Source: Bacteroidota bacterium
Lineage (GTDB): Bacteria; Bacteroidota; Bacteroidia; Bacteroidales; FEN-979
Assembly: GCA_026391355.1 (NCBI GenBank)
Contig: JAPLDH010000046.1
Location: 62,001-126,000, forward strand
Reading direction: 5' to 3'
DNA: 64,000 nt
The notes beneath the pieces are model-generated. The model did not search any database. It saw only the letters and a program-made list of their open reading frames with translations, and was not told where the DNA came from. Positions 27,051 to 34,976 of the stretch are shown here, one piece after another (position 1 is the first letter of the stretch; each line of letters begins with the position of its first letter). A program made the translations under genes and the position numbers.

Positions 27051-28071
27051 ATATGGTCCATGTTGTCAATCCTTTTGAAGTGAATTGATACCGTTTGGTC
27101 TGTCCACCGAATTTTTTCAGCGCTTCGATCACGTTCGACCGGGTATTTCCCGGGCAGTAAAAAAACATAAACCCTCCCCCTCCTGCTCCGGAGACCTTTC
27201 CACCGGTAGCTCCATTCAGGATCGCTGCATCATAAACATCATCAATCATTTGATTTGTTATTTCCGAAGCCATATTTTTCTTGAATTGCCAGCCAAAATC
27301 AAGGATGTGACCGATTTTGTCCAGTTCTCCCTTGAGGATCGATTCCTTCATCATGATTGCCTGCTCTTTCAGCTTATGCATCGCTTCAATCGTGATTTTG
27401 TTCTTCTGTTCAACATTCCTCGATTGCTGCTCAATGATCCTTGAGGAGAGACGGCTGGTTTCGGTATGGTACAATACCAGGTTATTTGCAAGCTCGTCAA
27501 GGTATTTCTCATGGATCCTCAATGGATTGACGATCACTTTGTCATCCTTGAAAAACTCCATAAAATTGACCCCGCCAAAAGTTGCGGCATATTGATCCTG
27601 CTTGCCACCTGCCATTTTCAGATCGATCCGTTCAATTTCATATGCAAGATGAGCAAGATCATATTCTCCCAACGGAAGTCCCAGCCATTCAGCAAAAGCG
27701 CCGAGAATTGCAACCACCAGGGTGGAAGATGATCCCAATCCTGAGCCCGGGGGAGCATCCACATAGGTAGATAGTTCAAAAGAGAGAGGTTTTTGAATAA
27801 AATCCTTCACCACACGGTTATAGATTCCTTTATGAAGATCAAGATTTCCGTCAATATCCAGCATTTGCAGAGATTTCAATTCATACTTCTCCCCTTTATC
27901 AATAGAGTTAAGGATAATGTTGCCATCCTCGCGTGGTTCAATGGTTGCATATGCAAACATATTGATCGTAGCATTCAGGATCGTGCCACCGTACAACTCG
28001 GAATAAGGAGCAACATCGGTACCACCTCCTGCAAGACCAAGACGAAGAGGCGCTTTGCTTCGGATCAGCAT
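27049..28071 (-). CDS. hddA: GHMP kinase, D-glycero-D-manno-heptose 7-phosphate kinase type
   Basis: 340 aa. GHMP motifs: motif 1 SKAPLRLGLAGGGTDVAPY, the ATP-binding motif 2 APPGSGLGSSSTLVVAILG (about residue 105) and motif 3 GATGGKVSGAGGGGFMFFYC (about 285). AGGGTDVAPYSELYGG is typical of HddA-type kinases that phosphorylate heptose 7-phosphate at C1. Together with gmhA, hddC and gmhB this gives a complete nucleotide-heptose route. It is 39 bp downstream of a GT4 glycosyltransferase gene on the same strand. Confidence 0.88.
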   Translation of the reverse strand: MLIRSKAPLRLGLAGGGTDVAPYSELYGGTILNATINMFAYATIEPREDGNIILNSIDKGEKYELKSLQMLDIDGNLDLHKGIYNRVVKDFIQKPLSFELSTYVDAPPGSGLGSSSTLVVAILGAFAEWLGLPLGEYDLAHLAYEIERIDLKMAGGKQDQYAATFGGVNFMEFFKDDKVIVNPLRIHEKYLDELANNLVLYHTETSRLSSRIIEQQSRNVEQKNKITIEAMHKLKEQAIMMKESILKGELDKIGHILDFGWQFKKNMASEITNQMIDDVYDAAILNGATGGKVSGAGGGGFMFFYCPGNTRSNVIEALKKFGGQTKRYQFTSKGLTTWTI

Positions 28072-28110
28072 AATACTTCAGTTAACGTTATCAAGGGGGT
28101 AAAAGTATGT

Positions 28111-29259
28111 CTATTTAGCAAGCTTATCAATAGCCTCCACCATTTTCCCCCAGGAATATCTCAATTTTTCAATGGCTGCATTCTGAGAAAACGCTTCTTC
28201 CATCCTGTTTTCATAAAAATTAAGAATGGCCGAAGCAATTTCTGTTTCATCCGGCTTTACCACATATCCCACTTTTCCATGGGGAACTGTTTCTGACAAA
28301 CCTCCTACATCGGTAAGTATCATGGGTTTGTTAAAATGATAAGCAATTTGTGAAACACCGCTTTGGGTCGCATTTTTATAGGGTTGGACGACCAGATCAC
28401 ATGCGCTGAAATAGTTTGCCACCTCACCGTCAGGAATAAAATCATTACTCATGATCACCCGGTCTTTCAGCCCTTCTTTTTCAATAATATCAAGATACGG
28501 TTTGGTATCAGTGTAAAATTCCCCTGCCACAAGCAGTTTTACCGGATAGTTGCGTAACCGTTCATCTGCAAAGGCTTTCAGCAGAAGATCCAGGCCTTTG
28601 TAATCCCTGATAAATCCGAAAAACAATATATAATTTACATCCGGATCCAGGTTGAGATGTTGTTTTGCAACATTTTTTGCTATTGGGTCCCCAAAATTGT
28701 CGTACAACGGGTGAGGCGAAAACAAAACGGGTTTCTGAAGTTTGTACCGATCCGAAAAATGCATTAAATCGTTTTCCACAGAATGGGACATGGCAACAAA
28801 GCCATCCATGGATTTAACGAAATATTTGATGAGCAGTTTGTCACCCGGATGCTTTTCGTGCGGAATGAGGTTATCAAGAATCGAAACGACCTTTGTACGC
28901 TTGTTATTTCTGATAATCCGGCAGATGGTTCCGAAACAGGGTGACATAAAAGGCATCCAAAACTTTACAATGACCAGGTCGGGCTTCAGTTTCTTCAGTT
29001 CTTTACCGGTTTTCCACCAGTTGAACGGATTGATGGAATTTATTTTAACCTTGATGTCCAGGTCTTTGGGCGGAGGGTCAGAAGAGTATTGGGTTTTCCC
29101 CGGGAAAAGAATTCCCGGATACTGAAGGGTGAATGTGTATATGGTAACATCATCTCCCCGGTTCAGGTATTCGCGGGCAAGGCGCTCATTGAATGCAGCA
29201 AGTCCGCCCCTTAAGGGATAAGCTGAACCGATCAATACTACTTTTCGTTGGTGCGGCAT
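28111..29259 (-). CDS. Glycosyltransferase family 4
   Basis: 382 aa, GT-B fold. The N-terminal LIGSAYPLRGGLAAFNERLA matches acceptor-side GT4 starts. The C-terminal GT1 domain has NYILFFGFIRDYKGLDLLLKAF, and the nucleotide-sugar-binding region has DLVVQPYKNATQSGVSQIAYHF with the distal Glu of the EX7E motif replaced by TQSGVSQ. No signal or TM, so it is probably cytoplasmic or membrane-peripheral. It is upstream of the heptose kinase, so it may use the nucleotide-heptose made nearby, but that is inference. Confidence 0.85.
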   Translation of the reverse strand: MPHQRKVVLIGSAYPLRGGLAAFNERLAREYLNRGDDVTIYTFTLQYPGILFPGKTQYSSDPPPKDLDIKVKINSINPFNWWKTGKELKKLKPDLVIVKFWMPFMSPCFGTICRIIRNNKRTKVVSILDNLIPHEKHPGDKLLIKYFVKSMDGFVAMSHSVENDLMHFSDRYKLQKPVLFSPHPLYDNFGDPIAKNVAKQHLNLDPDVNYILFFGFIRDYKGLDLLLKAFADERLRNYPVKLLVAGEFYTDTKPYLDIIEKEGLKDRVIMSNDFIPDGEVANYFSACDLVVQPYKNATQSGVSQIAYHFNKPMILTDVGGLSETVPHGKVGYVVKPDETEIASAILNFYENRMEEAFSQNAAIEKLRYSWGKMVEAIDKLAK

Positions 29260-29317
29260 GATGTTTTTAATTCTTAAAGAGCTCCCCTCTCCATCGAGGT
29301 TTTCTGAAAAGAAATTC

Positions 29318-29392
29318 TTACCGCAAAGACGCCAAGGCGCAAAAAAAATAATTGAATTTGAATTCTTTGCTTCTTCGTGCCTTTGCGGTTAA
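29318..29392. repeat. Imperfect inverted repeat, ACCGCAAAG...CTTTGCGGT type
   Basis: TTACCGCAAAGACGCCAAGG is matched about 45 bp later by the complement of its arm (CGTGCCTTTGCGGTTAA). A related element with CACGAAGGCACACGAAG lies at 34815-34910. It probably forms a cruciform or transcript hairpin in the 190-bp gap between the two glycosyltransferase genes. Confidence 0.6.
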
Positions 29393-29449
29393 TCTTTTAT
29401 TCTTTTTAGGTAGCCCTGTCGGAGGTGGATTTCCCGGAGTTTTCTCATA

Positions 29450-30388
29450 TCAGAACCCCGCCTTTTTTTCAATAAGGTATGAACTCCGGCTGTTTGTGAA
29501 CCGGGACAGCAGTTCTCCAAGGAAACCTGCAACAAACAATTGAGTTCCTAGGATCATGGCAAGTAAACCGAAATAGAACAAAGGTCTCTCAGTCATTTTA
29601 TATTCCGCCATGAAAATTTTTCCATAGGCAAGATAACCTGCAATAATGAATCCGGCAAAGAAAAGCATTGACCCCCATAACCCAAAAAAGTGCATCGGAC
29701 GTTTTCCGAACTTAACGATGAAACTGATGGTCATCAGGTCAAGATATCCTTTGAAGAACCGGTCGAAGCCATATTTTGTCCTGCCGTACTTCCGCTTCTG
29801 ATGTTTGACCACCTTTTCTCCGATCTTTGAAAAGCCCGCCCATTTTGAGATGACAGGGATGTAGCGATGCATCTCTCCATGAATCTCGACTGCTTTAACC
29901 ACCTCGTTTCTATAGGCTTTCAACCCGCAGTTAAAGTCATGCAGTTTAATGCCCGACATTTTCCGTGTTGACCAGTTATAGAGCCTGGTTGGGATTGTTT
30001 TCGAAATCGGGTCATGTCTTTTCTTTTTCCATCCCGAAACCAAGTCAAACCCGTCGTTTCGGATCATCCGGTATAATTCAGGGATCTCGTCAGGACTATC
30101 CTGCATATCGGCATCCATGGTGATGACAACATCACCCTCTGCAGCAGAAAATCCAACGCTCAGTGCAGCAGCTTTGCCATAATTCCTGCGAAACTTGATC
30201 CCCCTGACATTTTTATTCAGGACTGATAAGTCATTGATTATTCCCCATGATTTATCCTTGCTGCCATCATCAACAAAAACAATCTCATAGGAGAAATTGT
30301 TTTCCTCCATAACCCTGTCGATCCAAACTGTTAGCTCCGACAGGGATTCTTCCTCATTCAGGAGTGGGATAATTACAGAAATATCCAT
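29450..30388 (-). CDS. Glycosyltransferase family 2, DPM1/ArnC-like, membrane bound
   Basis: 312 aa. The GT2 fold starts ISVIIPLLNEEESLSELTVW, with VFVDDGSKDKSW, the DxD-type site MDADMQDSPDEIPELY and GIKFRRNYGKAAAL. Two TM helices at about 232-255 and 272-295 anchor it in the inner membrane (FFGLWGSMLFFAGFIIAGYL). This architecture transfers a sugar from a nucleotide donor to polyprenyl phosphate. It follows the DUF4199 gene by 41 bp on the same strand. Confidence 0.88.
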   Translation of the reverse strand: MDISVIIPLLNEEESLSELTVWIDRVMEENNFSYEIVFVDDGSKDKSWGIINDLSVLNKNVRGIKFRRNYGKAAALSVGFSAAEGDVVITMDADMQDSPDEIPELYRMIRNDGFDLVSGWKKKRHDPISKTIPTRLYNWSTRKMSGIKLHDFNCGLKAYRNEVVKAVEIHGEMHRYIPVISKWAGFSKIGEKVVKHQKRKYGRTKYGFDRFFKGYLDLMTISFIVKFGKRPMHFFGLWGSMLFFAGFIIAGYLAYGKIFMAEYKMTERPLFYFGLLAMILGTQLFVAGFLGELLSRFTNSRSSYLIEKKAGF

Positions 30389-30429
30389 CAGTATTCTTAA
30401 TGTCGTAATTATTGCTACCGGACTACAGG

Positions 30430-30969
30430 TTAATATATATTATCTGCCTCCTTATCTTTTTTTCTGACAATCAGTGCAAGGATCAAGGAAATAACAACGC
30501 AAATACCTGCTGAGGTAAAAATTTGCCGGGCTATTCCAGTATTCCCTTCGATCCTTGCTGCTTGTTCTTCGATCTTTTCCGGCGGGACATTGTAGCCCTC
30601 CATCATTTCTTTGAATTTTTCGATGTTGTTTTTCATATACTCCGGATCGATCCAGTTATTGAAGATATAAGAATACAAAACCGAAATAAAAAAGCCGATA
30701 AAAAGAATGATGAAACAACTGAGTAAGGCCTGCAGGTAATTGATCTTCCTATCCGGCATAAGCTTCACTCTCAGGTTATTAGTCCCAATAATAACCATTG
30801 TGACTGGAAGCCCTATTAACAAGACAAGGAAATTGAGGATGCTAAACCAGAGGCTGAACATATTCACGTCAGTAATGTACATCAGCAAGGACAAAACAAC
30901 AAGAATTCCGCCCAGGATCAATCCATAGGGCAGTGAATTTTTGAAAATTGCGTTAAAATTCATATTCAT
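30430..30969 (-). CDS. DUF4199 membrane protein
   Basis: 179 aa with four predicted TM helices (about 13-32, 40-62, 83-107, 148-168) and a helical extracytoplasmic loop PEYMKNNIEKFKEMMEGYNV between helices 3 and 4, as in DUF4199 proteins of Bacteroidota. Function unknown. It lies upstream of the GT2 gene, a frequent neighbour in this phylum as far as I recall, and is divergent from the SRP RNA. Confidence 0.8.
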   Translation of the reverse strand: MNMNFNAIFKNSLPYGLILGGILVVLSLLMYITDVNMFSLWFSILNFLVLLIGLPVTMVIIGTNNLRVKLMPDRKINYLQALLSCFIILFIGFFISVLYSYIFNNWIDPEYMKNNIEKFKEMMEGYNVPPEKIEEQAARIEGNTGIARQIFTSAGICVVISLILALIVRKKDKEADNIY

Positions 30970-31063
30970 GGGTTTTAGGATACATTTTATTAATATGTGA
31001 ATTACAAATCAACGCAAACATACAAAAAAATTGTCATTTTGCTGGATTATCCCGATAAATTTG

Positions 31064-31071
31064 TAGTTTTG
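31064..31071 (+). promoter_or_regulatory. -7 box of the SRP RNA promoter
   Basis: TAGTTTTG matches TAnnTTTG and lies 4 bp before the predicted 5' end of the SRP RNA. A TTTG lies upstream (about 31037-31041) but at more than the usual spacing, so the -33 box is uncertain. Confidence 0.6.
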
Positions 31072-31074
31072 CAC

Positions 31075-31173
31075 GGGGTAAGTCTTATACGACCAGCTCC
31101 CGTCAAACTCCCCCAGGTTCGGAAGGAAGCAAGGGTAAGATGGTTGAGCGGTGCGATATAAGGTGCTTACCCC
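31075..31173 (+). ncRNA. ffs: Signal recognition particle RNA, small bacterial type
   Basis: About 99 nt. The ends pair (GGGGTAAG with CTTACCCC), and the apical domain has the universally conserved loop CCAGGTTCGGAAGGAAGCAA with GGAA tetraloop and asymmetric internal loop that bind the Ffh M domain. There is no Alu domain, as in most Gram-negatives. It is followed by TTTTT at 31174-31178. A -7 box lies just upstream. Confidence 0.95.
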
Positions 31174-31180
31174 TTTTTAA

Positions 31181-31277
31181 TTGACCATTTACCATTTACC
31201 ATTTACCAATTTTTTTAAATGGTAAATGGTAAATGGTCAATTAAATGGTCAATAGTCAATAGTAAATGGTAAATGTT
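31181..31277. repeat. Inverted heptamer arrays (ACCATTT / AAATGGT) between ffs and tsaC
   Basis: Three ACCATTT copies plus ACCAATT (31184-31211) face AAATGGT copies (31217-31237, 31243-31249, 31264-31270) with CAATAGT variants. The 24-bp arms 31181-31204 and 31217-31240 are perfectly complementary around a 12-bp loop. The last unit, AAATGTT, contains the ATG of tsaC (31273-31275), so the start codon is made by the array. Confidence 0.93.
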
Positions 31278-31893
31278 ACTAAAGGTACATCCCGAAAATC
31301 CTGGTGACCGGCAATTAAAGATCATCATCGATTGCCTTCATAGCGGCGGAATAATTATTTATCCGACCGATACTGTTTATGGGTTGGGATGTGATATTAC
31401 CCAGAACAAGGCCATTGACCGGATCGCCCAGATAAAAGGGGTAAAAAAGGAAAAAGCAAATTTTTCTTTCATATGTTTCAATTTAAGCCAGTTATCGGAT
31501 TATACCCGCCCGATCTCAACCGGTCTTTTTAAACTGATGCGACGAGCATTACCGGGTCCTTTCACTTTTATCCTTAATGCCAACAGCAAAGTACCGGATG
31601 TTTTCCAAAGCAAGAAAAAAACGGTAGGTATCCGTATCCCCGATCACACCATTCCCCTGCAGATTGTTGAGCAACTTGGTAATCCAATCCTCACCACTTC
31701 CATTCACGATGAGGATGAGATTATTGAATATACCACCGATCCTGAAATGATCTATGAAAAGTATAAAAAGCTGGTAGATATTGTAATTGATGCCGGACCC
31801 GGAGGGAATATACCATCTACCGTTGTGGATTGTACCGGTGATGAATATCATGTCCTGAGGCAGGGAAAAGGAGATATTCTGGAGTTTCTTTAG
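31273..31893 (+). CDS. tsaC: L-threonylcarbamoyladenylate synthase (TsaC/Sua5/YrdC)
   Basis: 206 aa. Makes threonylcarbamoyl-AMP from Thr, bicarbonate and ATP for tRNA t6A37. YrdC-fold motifs: GGIIIYPTDTVYGLGCDITQ, KGVKKEKANFSFICFNLSQL, RRALPGPFTFILNA, TVGIRIPDHTIPLQIVEQL and NIPSTVVDCTGDEY. It lacks the C-terminal Sua5 domain. The only suitable ATG lies in the last unit of a heptamer array, and the stop TAG is followed at once by another array, so translation initiation may depend on repeat sequence. Confidence 0.93.
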   Translation: MLLKVHPENPGDRQLKIIIDCLHSGGIIIYPTDTVYGLGCDITQNKAIDRIAQIKGVKKEKANFSFICFNLSQLSDYTRPISTGLFKLMRRALPGPFTFILNANSKVPDVFQSKKKTVGIRIPDHTIPLQIVEQLGNPILTTSIHDEDEIIEYTTDPEMIYEKYKKLVDIVIDAGPGGNIPSTVVDCTGDEYHVLRQGKGDILEFL

Positions 31894-31928
31894 AATATCG
31901 AATATTGATCAACGATTTTTGAAGTGTG
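31894..31928. repeat. Heptamer array, AATATYG type, five units
   Basis: AATATCG, AATATTG, ATCAACG, ATTTTTG, AAGTGTG directly after the tsaC stop. The final G of each unit is kept. Confidence 0.7.
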
Positions 31929-32032
31929 AAGAGGCATGGGCAGATTTAGCAGGTCTCCCATCAGTACGCACGCAGGTGGCCTCCTGGATGATGATGCCCG
32001 CGCCACCTTTCGCACGGGTTAAGAAATTATCT
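31912..32032 (-). pseudogene. Short remnant of an old-yellow-enzyme-like flavin oxidoreductase
   Basis: A minus-strand frame of about 40 codons without a start reads DNFLTRAKGGAGIIIQEATC, then VRTDGRPAKSAHAS, stop near 31912. RAKGGAGIIIQEATCV...GR resembles the conserved ARA.GGAGLII.EATAV...GR segment of NADH:flavin oxidoreductases. It is too short to be functional; a stop lies just upstream. Identification rests on one motif. Confidence 0.45.
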
Positions 32033-32040
32033 TATAAATT

Positions 32041-32068
32041 TTGATATTTGATATTTGCATTTTGAATT
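32041..32068. repeat. Heptamer array, TTGATAT type, four units
   Basis: TTGATAT, TTGATAT, TTGCATT, TTGAATT end 5 bp before the stop codon (32074-32076, minus strand) of the EXPERA-domain gene. Confidence 0.75.
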
Positions 32069-32073
32069 TTTTA

Positions 32074-32583
32074 TCATGTTGCCCGTGTGAATGGGAATTC
32101 GTTCTTCCACATCTTCCAGATCAGGAATACCGGAAACAAAAACCACGGGGCATTGGCCAATAGTACCATTGGGAGGTTGATGGCATGAATAGGACCCCAG
32201 ATCTCTTCGCTGCAGATGATGAAAACATTTGTAAAAAGTATGGATGCATAGATGAATGTGGGTATCCTGATCCATTCTTTTCCTTTGATAAATGCATAAG
32301 TGGCGAAAAGATAGTAGGGTCCGAAAATGATCACATCCAGCCAGATGGTAGCTTTCCACCATACCGGACGGGCAGCCTGCAATGGATCAAAGGTATTCCC
32401 CCACCAATGGATCATATCGATAAAGAAAGGCCGTGGCCAGAAGGGATAATTGAAGTGCGCCGGATCTTTGATCACCAATTGCTCCAGGTCAACAATGTAA
32501 GTGATGAACAGGATGTTCACAATGAAAAATGCGAGATAGATATAGTCTACGGGACGCTGTTTTAATGGGGTAGTAATACGCAT
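32074..32583 (-). CDS. EXPERA-domain membrane protein (TMEM97/EBP-like)
   Basis: 169 aa with four TM segments (about 14-32, 75-100, 108-128, 140-160). RPVDYIYLAFFIVNILF, the acidic VDLEQ at the end of helix 1, DPLQAARPVWWKATIWLDV, PYYLFATYAF and a C-terminal WFLFPVFLIWKMW match the EXPERA arrangement of emopamil-binding/TMEM97 proteins. In eukaryotes this fold binds sterols or small amphiphiles; the bacterial role is unknown. It is a single gene, flanked at both ends by heptamer arrays. Confidence 0.7.
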   Translation of the reverse strand: MRITTPLKQRPVDYIYLAFFIVNILFITYIVDLEQLVIKDPAHFNYPFWPRPFFIDMIHWWGNTFDPLQAARPVWWKATIWLDVIIFGPYYLFATYAFIKGKEWIRIPTFIYASILFTNVFIICSEEIWGPIHAINLPMVLLANAPWFLFPVFLIWKMWKNEFPFTRAT

Positions 32584-32626
32584 AAAATTTGAAAATTTGA
32601 GAATTTTGGGATCAGATAAATATAAA

Positions 32627-32692
32627 TTATGAAAGATGAGATTTGAATTATAAACTTTACCTAATGACCTAATGACTTAATGACCTAATGAC
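32627..32692. repeat. Heptamer plus octamer array between the EXPERA and SDR genes
   Basis: TTATGAA, AGATGAG, ATTTGAA, TTATAAA (32627-32654) is nearly identical to 42062-42089. It is followed by four 8-bp units (CTAATGAC, CTAATGAC, TTAATGAC, CTAATGAC; 32661-32692), ending 7 bp before the SDR stop codon at 32700. Confidence 0.85.
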
Positions 32693-32699
32693 CAAACTT

Positions 32700-33524
32700 T
32701 TACAGCCTTCCCAACTTATTCCTTGCTGTCTCTGCCATCTGCTTTGCTAACAACAGCCTGAACCATGAGATATTTGAAATATAAGCACCAATTTTTACTG
32801 CAGCCGTCGTATAAACAAGTGTTTTCGGATGTTCTGCCAGTCGTAAGATTTGGTTTGCTACATATTCCGCTGTTTTCGGTTTTGTAAAATGGTGGGTCAG
32901 GAAGTTTTGTTTGGGCGACATGAGAAAATCCTGGCCGACTTCACCCACCCTGGATTCAGGTCTTGAATCTGTTTTAATATATCCGGGGAAATATTCACTG
33001 ACAATGATCTCTGTTCCTGCCCATTCCGCCTGCAAAGTCCGGGTCAATGCAGACAGCGCAGCCTTGGAGCAGACATAAGGAAGGTAATAGGGTATTCCCA
33101 TCATATAACCCGGTGATCCTACATTGATGATGTGCCCCCGTCCTTCCTTCCTCATATAAACGATTGACTGTTGAATAGCCGTCAGTGGTGCAAGAAGGTT
33201 GGTTTGGAAAGCTTTGAGCATATCCTCCTGTGTAACAGTCTCAGCGGGCGCTACAATGATGCTGGCCGCGTTATTCACCAGGATGTTTATCCTGCCGAAG
33301 TAACCGATCGTCCAGGCAACCATCTCCTTCACCTGTTTTTCATCAGAAAGGTCAACAGGAATGACAAGAGCGCCCGGAAGGACTTGTGCAAGTTCCTCCA
33401 GTTTATCTTTTTGCCGGGCAGCAATGGCAATACTGGCTCCTTTCATATGAAATGCCTTTGCAGTTGCCGCGCCTATTCCACCGGAAGCGCCGGTTATCAG
33501 AACTACTTTATCAGTCAGGGTCAT
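32700..33524 (-). CDS. Short-chain dehydrogenase/reductase
   Basis: 274 aa from ATG 33524 (MTLTDKVVLITGASGGIG); the frame is open further upstream but the fold starts here. NAD(P)-binding GASGGIGAATAKAF, NNAAS motif ILVNNAASIIVAP, catalytic Ser in INVGSPGYMMG and YxxxK as YVCSKAALSALT. The C-terminal helices (EYVANQILRLAEHPKTLVYT...IGAYISNISWFRLLLAKQM) suggest peripheral membrane association, as in relatives acting on lipids. Substrate unknown. Confidence 0.88.
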   Translation of the reverse strand: MTLTDKVVLITGASGGIGAATAKAFHMKGASIAIAARQKDKLEELAQVLPGALVIPVDLSDEKQVKEMVAWTIGYFGRINILVNNAASIIVAPAETVTQEDMLKAFQTNLLAPLTAIQQSIVYMRKEGRGHIINVGSPGYMMGIPYYLPYVCSKAALSALTRTLQAEWAGTEIIVSEYFPGYIKTDSRPESRVGEVGQDFLMSPKQNFLTHHFTKPKTAEYVANQILRLAEHPKTLVYTTAAVKIGAYISNISWFRLLLAKQMAETARNKLGRL

Positions 33525-33609
33525 GAAGTAATGGGAAAGTGAAAATCTTAAAAAGTTGCCAAACTTACATAATTTTTTTAGGTTTGCGTAAATTTTCAAA
33601 TTGCCTTGT

Positions 33610-34758
33610 ATGAAAAAAAATCTTACGGCTGTTTTATTAGCCGGATTATTACTTCCTGTTTTAACGGGATGTACCGGTTCAGAAAAGAAAACCTCTTCAA
33701 AAGGCGTTGATTCAGCAAAACTTACCCTTATGAAAGAAACTTTCGGAAAAGTTGATAACCGGCAGGTGTATCTGTATACATTGCGGAATGCAAATGGAAT
33801 AACAATTAAGATCACGAATTATGGTGGGATCATCACATCCCTTATTACACCGGATAAAAATGGTAAACCGGGAGACATCGTTCTCGGATATGATAGTGTT
33901 GAACAGTACGTTGCGAATAGTCCCTATTTTGGGGCTATTGTCGGCCGGTATGCAAACAGGATTGACAAAGGTAAGTTTACCCTGGATGGAAAAACCTATA
34001 CCCTGGCAAAAAACAACGGCAATAACGCACTTCACGGGGGAATTAAAGGGTTCGACAAGGTTGTTTGGGATGCCACTGAGATAAGTGATTCAGTACAAGT
34101 CGGTCTTAAACTTACATACCTCAGTAAAGATGGTGAGGAGGGTTACCCGGGAAACCTGAAAATAAAGGTGATCTACTTGCTGAATAACGAGAATGAACTG
34201 CAGATTGTGATTGAAGCGGCAACAGATAAGCCAACCCCGGTGAACCTCTGCAATCATAGCTACTTCAACCTGCGTTGCGCCGACACCAGTATCCTCGGGC
34301 ATAGCATGATGATCAACGCGGATAAATACACGATCGTGAACGATGAACTGATCCCGACCGGTAAATTGCCCGTTGTATCAGGAACCCCTATGGATTTCAC
34401 GAAACCATTTGTGATTGGTGCACGTATCGATCAGGTAAATGGAGGATATGATCACAACTATGTACTGAAGAAACAATCGGGAACACTTAGCCTTGCAGCC
34501 CGTGTTGAAGAACCTGTTTCCGGAAGGGTATTGGAAATACTGACCACTCAACCGGGAGTACAATTTTACTCAGGAAACTTTCTTGATGGAACGATTCATG
34601 GAAAAGGAAATAAAGTTTACGGAAAGCATTGGGGTTTCTGCCTTGAGACCCAGCATTTCCCCGATTCACCGAATCAGCCGGATTTTCCAAACACCATCCT
34701 TCGACCGGGTGAGAAATTTCATGAAGAGACCATATTTAAATTTGCTGTGAGGAAATAA
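33610..34758 (+). CDS. galM: Galactose mutarotase (aldose 1-epimerase), lipoprotein
   Basis: 382 aa from ATG 33610. Lipobox LTGC (Cys21), so it is probably envelope-anchored. GalM motifs: NYGGIITSLITPDKNGKPGD, YFGAIVGRYANRIDKGKF, NALHGGIKGFDKVVWDA, GEEGYPGNLKIKVIYLL, catalytic His in NHSYFNL and catalytic Glu in CLETQHFPDSPNQPDFPN. It interconverts alpha and beta galactose. It is close to galK (minus strand, 36946), with a T9SS protein between them, consistent with galactose use. Confidence 0.93.
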   Translation: MKKNLTAVLLAGLLLPVLTGCTGSEKKTSSKGVDSAKLTLMKETFGKVDNRQVYLYTLRNANGITIKITNYGGIITSLITPDKNGKPGDIVLGYDSVEQYVANSPYFGAIVGRYANRIDKGKFTLDGKTYTLAKNNGNNALHGGIKGFDKVVWDATEISDSVQVGLKLTYLSKDGEEGYPGNLKIKVIYLLNNENELQIVIEAATDKPTPVNLCNHSYFNLRCADTSILGHSMMINADKYTIVNDELIPTGKLPVVSGTPMDFTKPFVIGARIDQVNGGYDHNYVLKKQSGTLSLAARVEEPVSGRVLEILTTQPGVQFYSGNFLDGTIHGKGNKVYGKHWGFCLETQHFPDSPNQPDFPNTILRPGEKFHEETIFKFAVRK

Positions 34759-34785
34759 GGAAAATTAAAAAACTCATTCCCCAAT

Positions 34786-34926
34786 GGGCTGACCAAAAAA
34801 TAAGAAACTGGTTAAAATATTCCTTTGTGCTTCCTTTGTGCACCTTTGTGGTTCAATAAGTTATCTTTTAACCACGAAGGCACACGAAGTTCACACTAAG
34901 ACACACGAAGACTTTTTAGTCAGCCC
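34786..34926. repeat. Inverted-repeat element between galM and the T9SS protein
   Basis: Outer arms GGGCTGACCAAAAA (34786-34799) and TTTTTAGTCAGCCC (34913-34926) pair with one mismatch. Inside, CTTTGTGCACCTTTGTGGTT faces AACCACGAAGGCACACGAAG, forming a second stem. About 141 bp with no coding frame: a MITE-like or cruciform element, possibly also ending transcription in both directions. Confidence 0.7.
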
Positions 34927-34941
34927 CCGTTCAAAATTGCC

Positions 34942-34976
34942 TAATCTCTAATCGCTGATCGCTGATCGCTAATCGC
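34942..34976. repeat. Heptamer array, TAATCGC type, five units
   Basis: TAATCTC, TAATCGC, TGATCGC, TGATCGC, TAATCGC touch the stop codon of the T9SS gene (34976-34978, minus strand). Confidence 0.9.

Noticed and set aside
31181-31277. CRISPR-like array between ffs and tsaC
   Set aside because: Units are 7 bp with no spacers of constant length and no cas genes nearby.
32700-33815. Longer start for the SDR gene (371 aa)
   Set aside because: The Rossmann fold starts at MTLTDKVVLITG (33524); the upstream 97 codons show no domain and overlap the galM start region.
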